A DNA stretch of 5,185 nucleotides. Origin: Deltaproteobacteria bacterium. Its GTDB lineage: Bacteria; Desulfobacterota; SM23-61. The translations under genes were made by a program, and so were the position numbers. The notes under the pieces are model-generated. The model ran no database searches, was not told where the DNA came from, and was given only the letters and a program-made list of their open reading frames with translations. Below, piece by piece: positions 4,183 through 5,185 of this stretch (position 1 is its first letter; each line of letters starts with the position of its first letter). Where the stretch lies: assembly GCA_026388915.1 (NCBI GenBank), contig JAPLIW010000593.1:1-5185 (forward strand), read 5' to 3'.

Positions 4183-5185
4183 CTAGATAATGTTGTCCTT
4201 CAACTCCTTCGATAGATAGGTCAGAACCTCGCAACCCCGAGCGGTAACGAGGATCAGGTCTTCCAGGCGGACTCCGCCCCACCCGGGAAGATAAATACCC
4301 GGCTCGATGCTGAAGACCATCCCCTCCTTAACCACTCCGGAGCCTCGCGGGGAAATGGTGGGGGCTTCGTGGACGGCCAGGCCGATTCCGTGCCCGGTCC
4401 CGTGTCCGAAAAATTTCCCGTATCCCGCCCGGGCGATGATTTCCCGGGCAGCGTTGTCGATCCGGCGGACGCTCTCCCCGGGCCGGACCGCCCGGATCGC
4501 CCTTTCCTGGGCCTTCCGGACAAGATCATAGATTTTTTTCTGCCGGGATTCCGGTTTCCCCAGAACCACGGTTTTGGTCTCGTCGGAATGATACCCCTCA
4601 TGGCGGGCTCCGAAATCGATGACCACCATCTCATTCTTTTCAATCCCCTTGGCTGATGCATTCCCGTGGGGAAGGGCCGCGCGGGCCCCCGAGGCGACGA
4701 TGGTGGGGAAAGAAGAAGACTCCCCTCCCCGGCGCTTCATCCGGAATTCCAGGAAGTCTCCCACCGTCTTCTCCCGCACTCCGGGCTTCAGCCGGGGCAG
4801 GGTATCCCGAAAACTCTCGGAGGCGATCCCGATAGCTCGGCGAATCTTTTCCACCTCTTCCGGCTCCTTGCGGGCCCGGAGGTCGGTAATCTGCCCCGCC
4901 AGGGGGACCAGGTTGACCCGGGGCAGGCGCTCTTTCAGCCTTTGATAGCTTTCCCAACTTAAAGCCGAGGCCTCAAAACCGAGCCGCCTCACCCGTAAGG
5001 ACCGGAGGCCCCGGGCGATTCCCTCAATCTTTTTCTTATATTTCCGGAAGACCGCTCCCCTGACCTCGCCCCTGGCCTGTTCCTCGTACCGGGAATCGGA
5101 CAGAAAGATCCGCTCCTCGTCGGCATAGATCAGCGCTCCATCACTTCCGGTGAATCCGCACAGATACCGGATGTTTTCCAGGCTC
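4183..5185 (-). CDS. Xaa-Pro aminopeptidase/dipeptidase-like M24 metallopeptidase (5' end outside window)
   Basis: Cytosolic dinuclear-metal peptidase of the M24B type, which cleaves bonds next to proline in short peptides. The visible 333 residues begin in the creatinase-like N-terminal domain (NIRYLCGFTGSDGALIY, then FLSDSRYEEQA) and continue into the pita-bread catalytic domain. Counting from the first complete codon (5184), the five metal ligands are Asp190 (VIDFGA), Asp201 (HSDETKT), His265 (GHGTGHGIG), Glu294 (SIEPGIY) and Glu308 (RLEDL). His261 and His272 match the catalytic-site histidines. All ligands are intact, so it is probably active. Family members have about 355 residues, so only some 20 N-terminal residues are missing. 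The frame is open to the window edge, so the GTG at 4992 is internal Val65, not a start. The TAG stop at 4185-4183 abuts a heptad repeat. Aminopeptidase P versus prolidase cannot be decided. Placement just before efp fits a common conserved pair. Confidence 0.93.
   Translation of the reverse strand, partial: SLENIRYLCGFTGSDGALIYADEERIFLSDSRYEEQARGEVRGAVFRKYKKKIEGIARGLRSLRVRRLGFEASALSWESYQRLKERLPRVNLVPLAGQITDLRARKEPEEVEKIRRAIGIASESFRDTLPRLKPGVREKTVGDFLEFRMKRRGGESSSFPTIVASGARAALPHGNASAKGIEKNEMVVIDFGARHEGYHSDETKTVVLGKPESRQKKIYDLVRKAQERAIRAVRPGESVRRIDNAAREIIARAGYGKFFGHGTGHGIGLAVHEAPTISPRGSGVVKEGMVFSIEPGIYLPGWGGVRLEDLILVTARGCEVLTYLSKELKDNII

Noticed and set aside
3730..4215. 161-aa open frame on + strand across efp
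   Set aside because: It is antisense to efp, whose protein is fully conserved; it has no recognisable domain.
4183..4992. GTG at 4992 as the start of the M24 peptidase
   Set aside because: The frame is open upstream and encodes a clear creatinase-type N-terminal domain to the window edge.
1..5185. Insertion sequence, phage, CRISPR or tRNA content
   Set aside because: No transposase, integrase, long direct or inverted repeats, spaced repeat array or cloverleaf was seen; the repeats present are short and degenerate.

Overview
The window holds six protein-coding genes and no RNA gene, CRISPR array or recognisable mobile element. It looks like a chromosomal piece of a moderately GC-rich bacterium. 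The combination of an acyl-CoA dehydrogenase, a B12-mutase GTPase chaperone, an ADP-forming acyl-CoA synthetase beta subunit and a stand-alone GcvH fits an anaerobic acyl-CoA- or amino-acid-oxidising bacterium, for example a Desulfobacterota/Syntrophales-like lineage. That placement is inference from gene content; nothing here fixes the taxon.

Layout: 1-135 is an AT-rich leader with a pyrimidine-rich tract, a 10-bp tandem repeat and a small hairpin next to a ribosome binding site. From 136 an acyl-CoA dehydrogenase gene runs on the + strand. Its recognisable protein ends at about 1266, only 6 bp before the stop codon of the convergent meaB gene, and its frame has no stop until 2241. All other genes are on the - strand. 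In transcription order they are an Xaa-Pro-peptidase-like M24 metallopeptidase (5185 to 4183, 5' end outside the window), elongation factor P (4077 to 3517), the lipoyl carrier GcvH (3455 to 3051), an ADP-forming acyl-CoA synthetase beta subunit (2961 to 2275) and MeaB (2259 to 1273).

The M24 peptidase-efp pair is a common housekeeping arrangement. A UUCG-loop hairpin followed by a T-run separates efp from gcvH. A sigma70-type promoter (TTGACA, 17 bp, TAGAAC) precedes the acyl-CoA synthetase-meaB pair, so those two genes probably form their own transcription unit. Functionally, the dehydrogenase, the synthetase beta subunit and MeaB can be joined into one theme: acyl-CoA oxidation, B12-dependent carbon-skeleton rearrangement (methylmalonyl-CoA or isobutyryl-CoA type) and ATP recovery from acyl-CoA. 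The mutase itself and the synthetase alpha subunit are not in the window.

The points most worth checking are the missing natural end of the dehydrogenase gene (real deletion or assembly join), two degenerate 7-bp tandem arrays between the peptidase and efp genes, and the placement of an isolated gcvH next to efp. I did not find a clearly new biological system.
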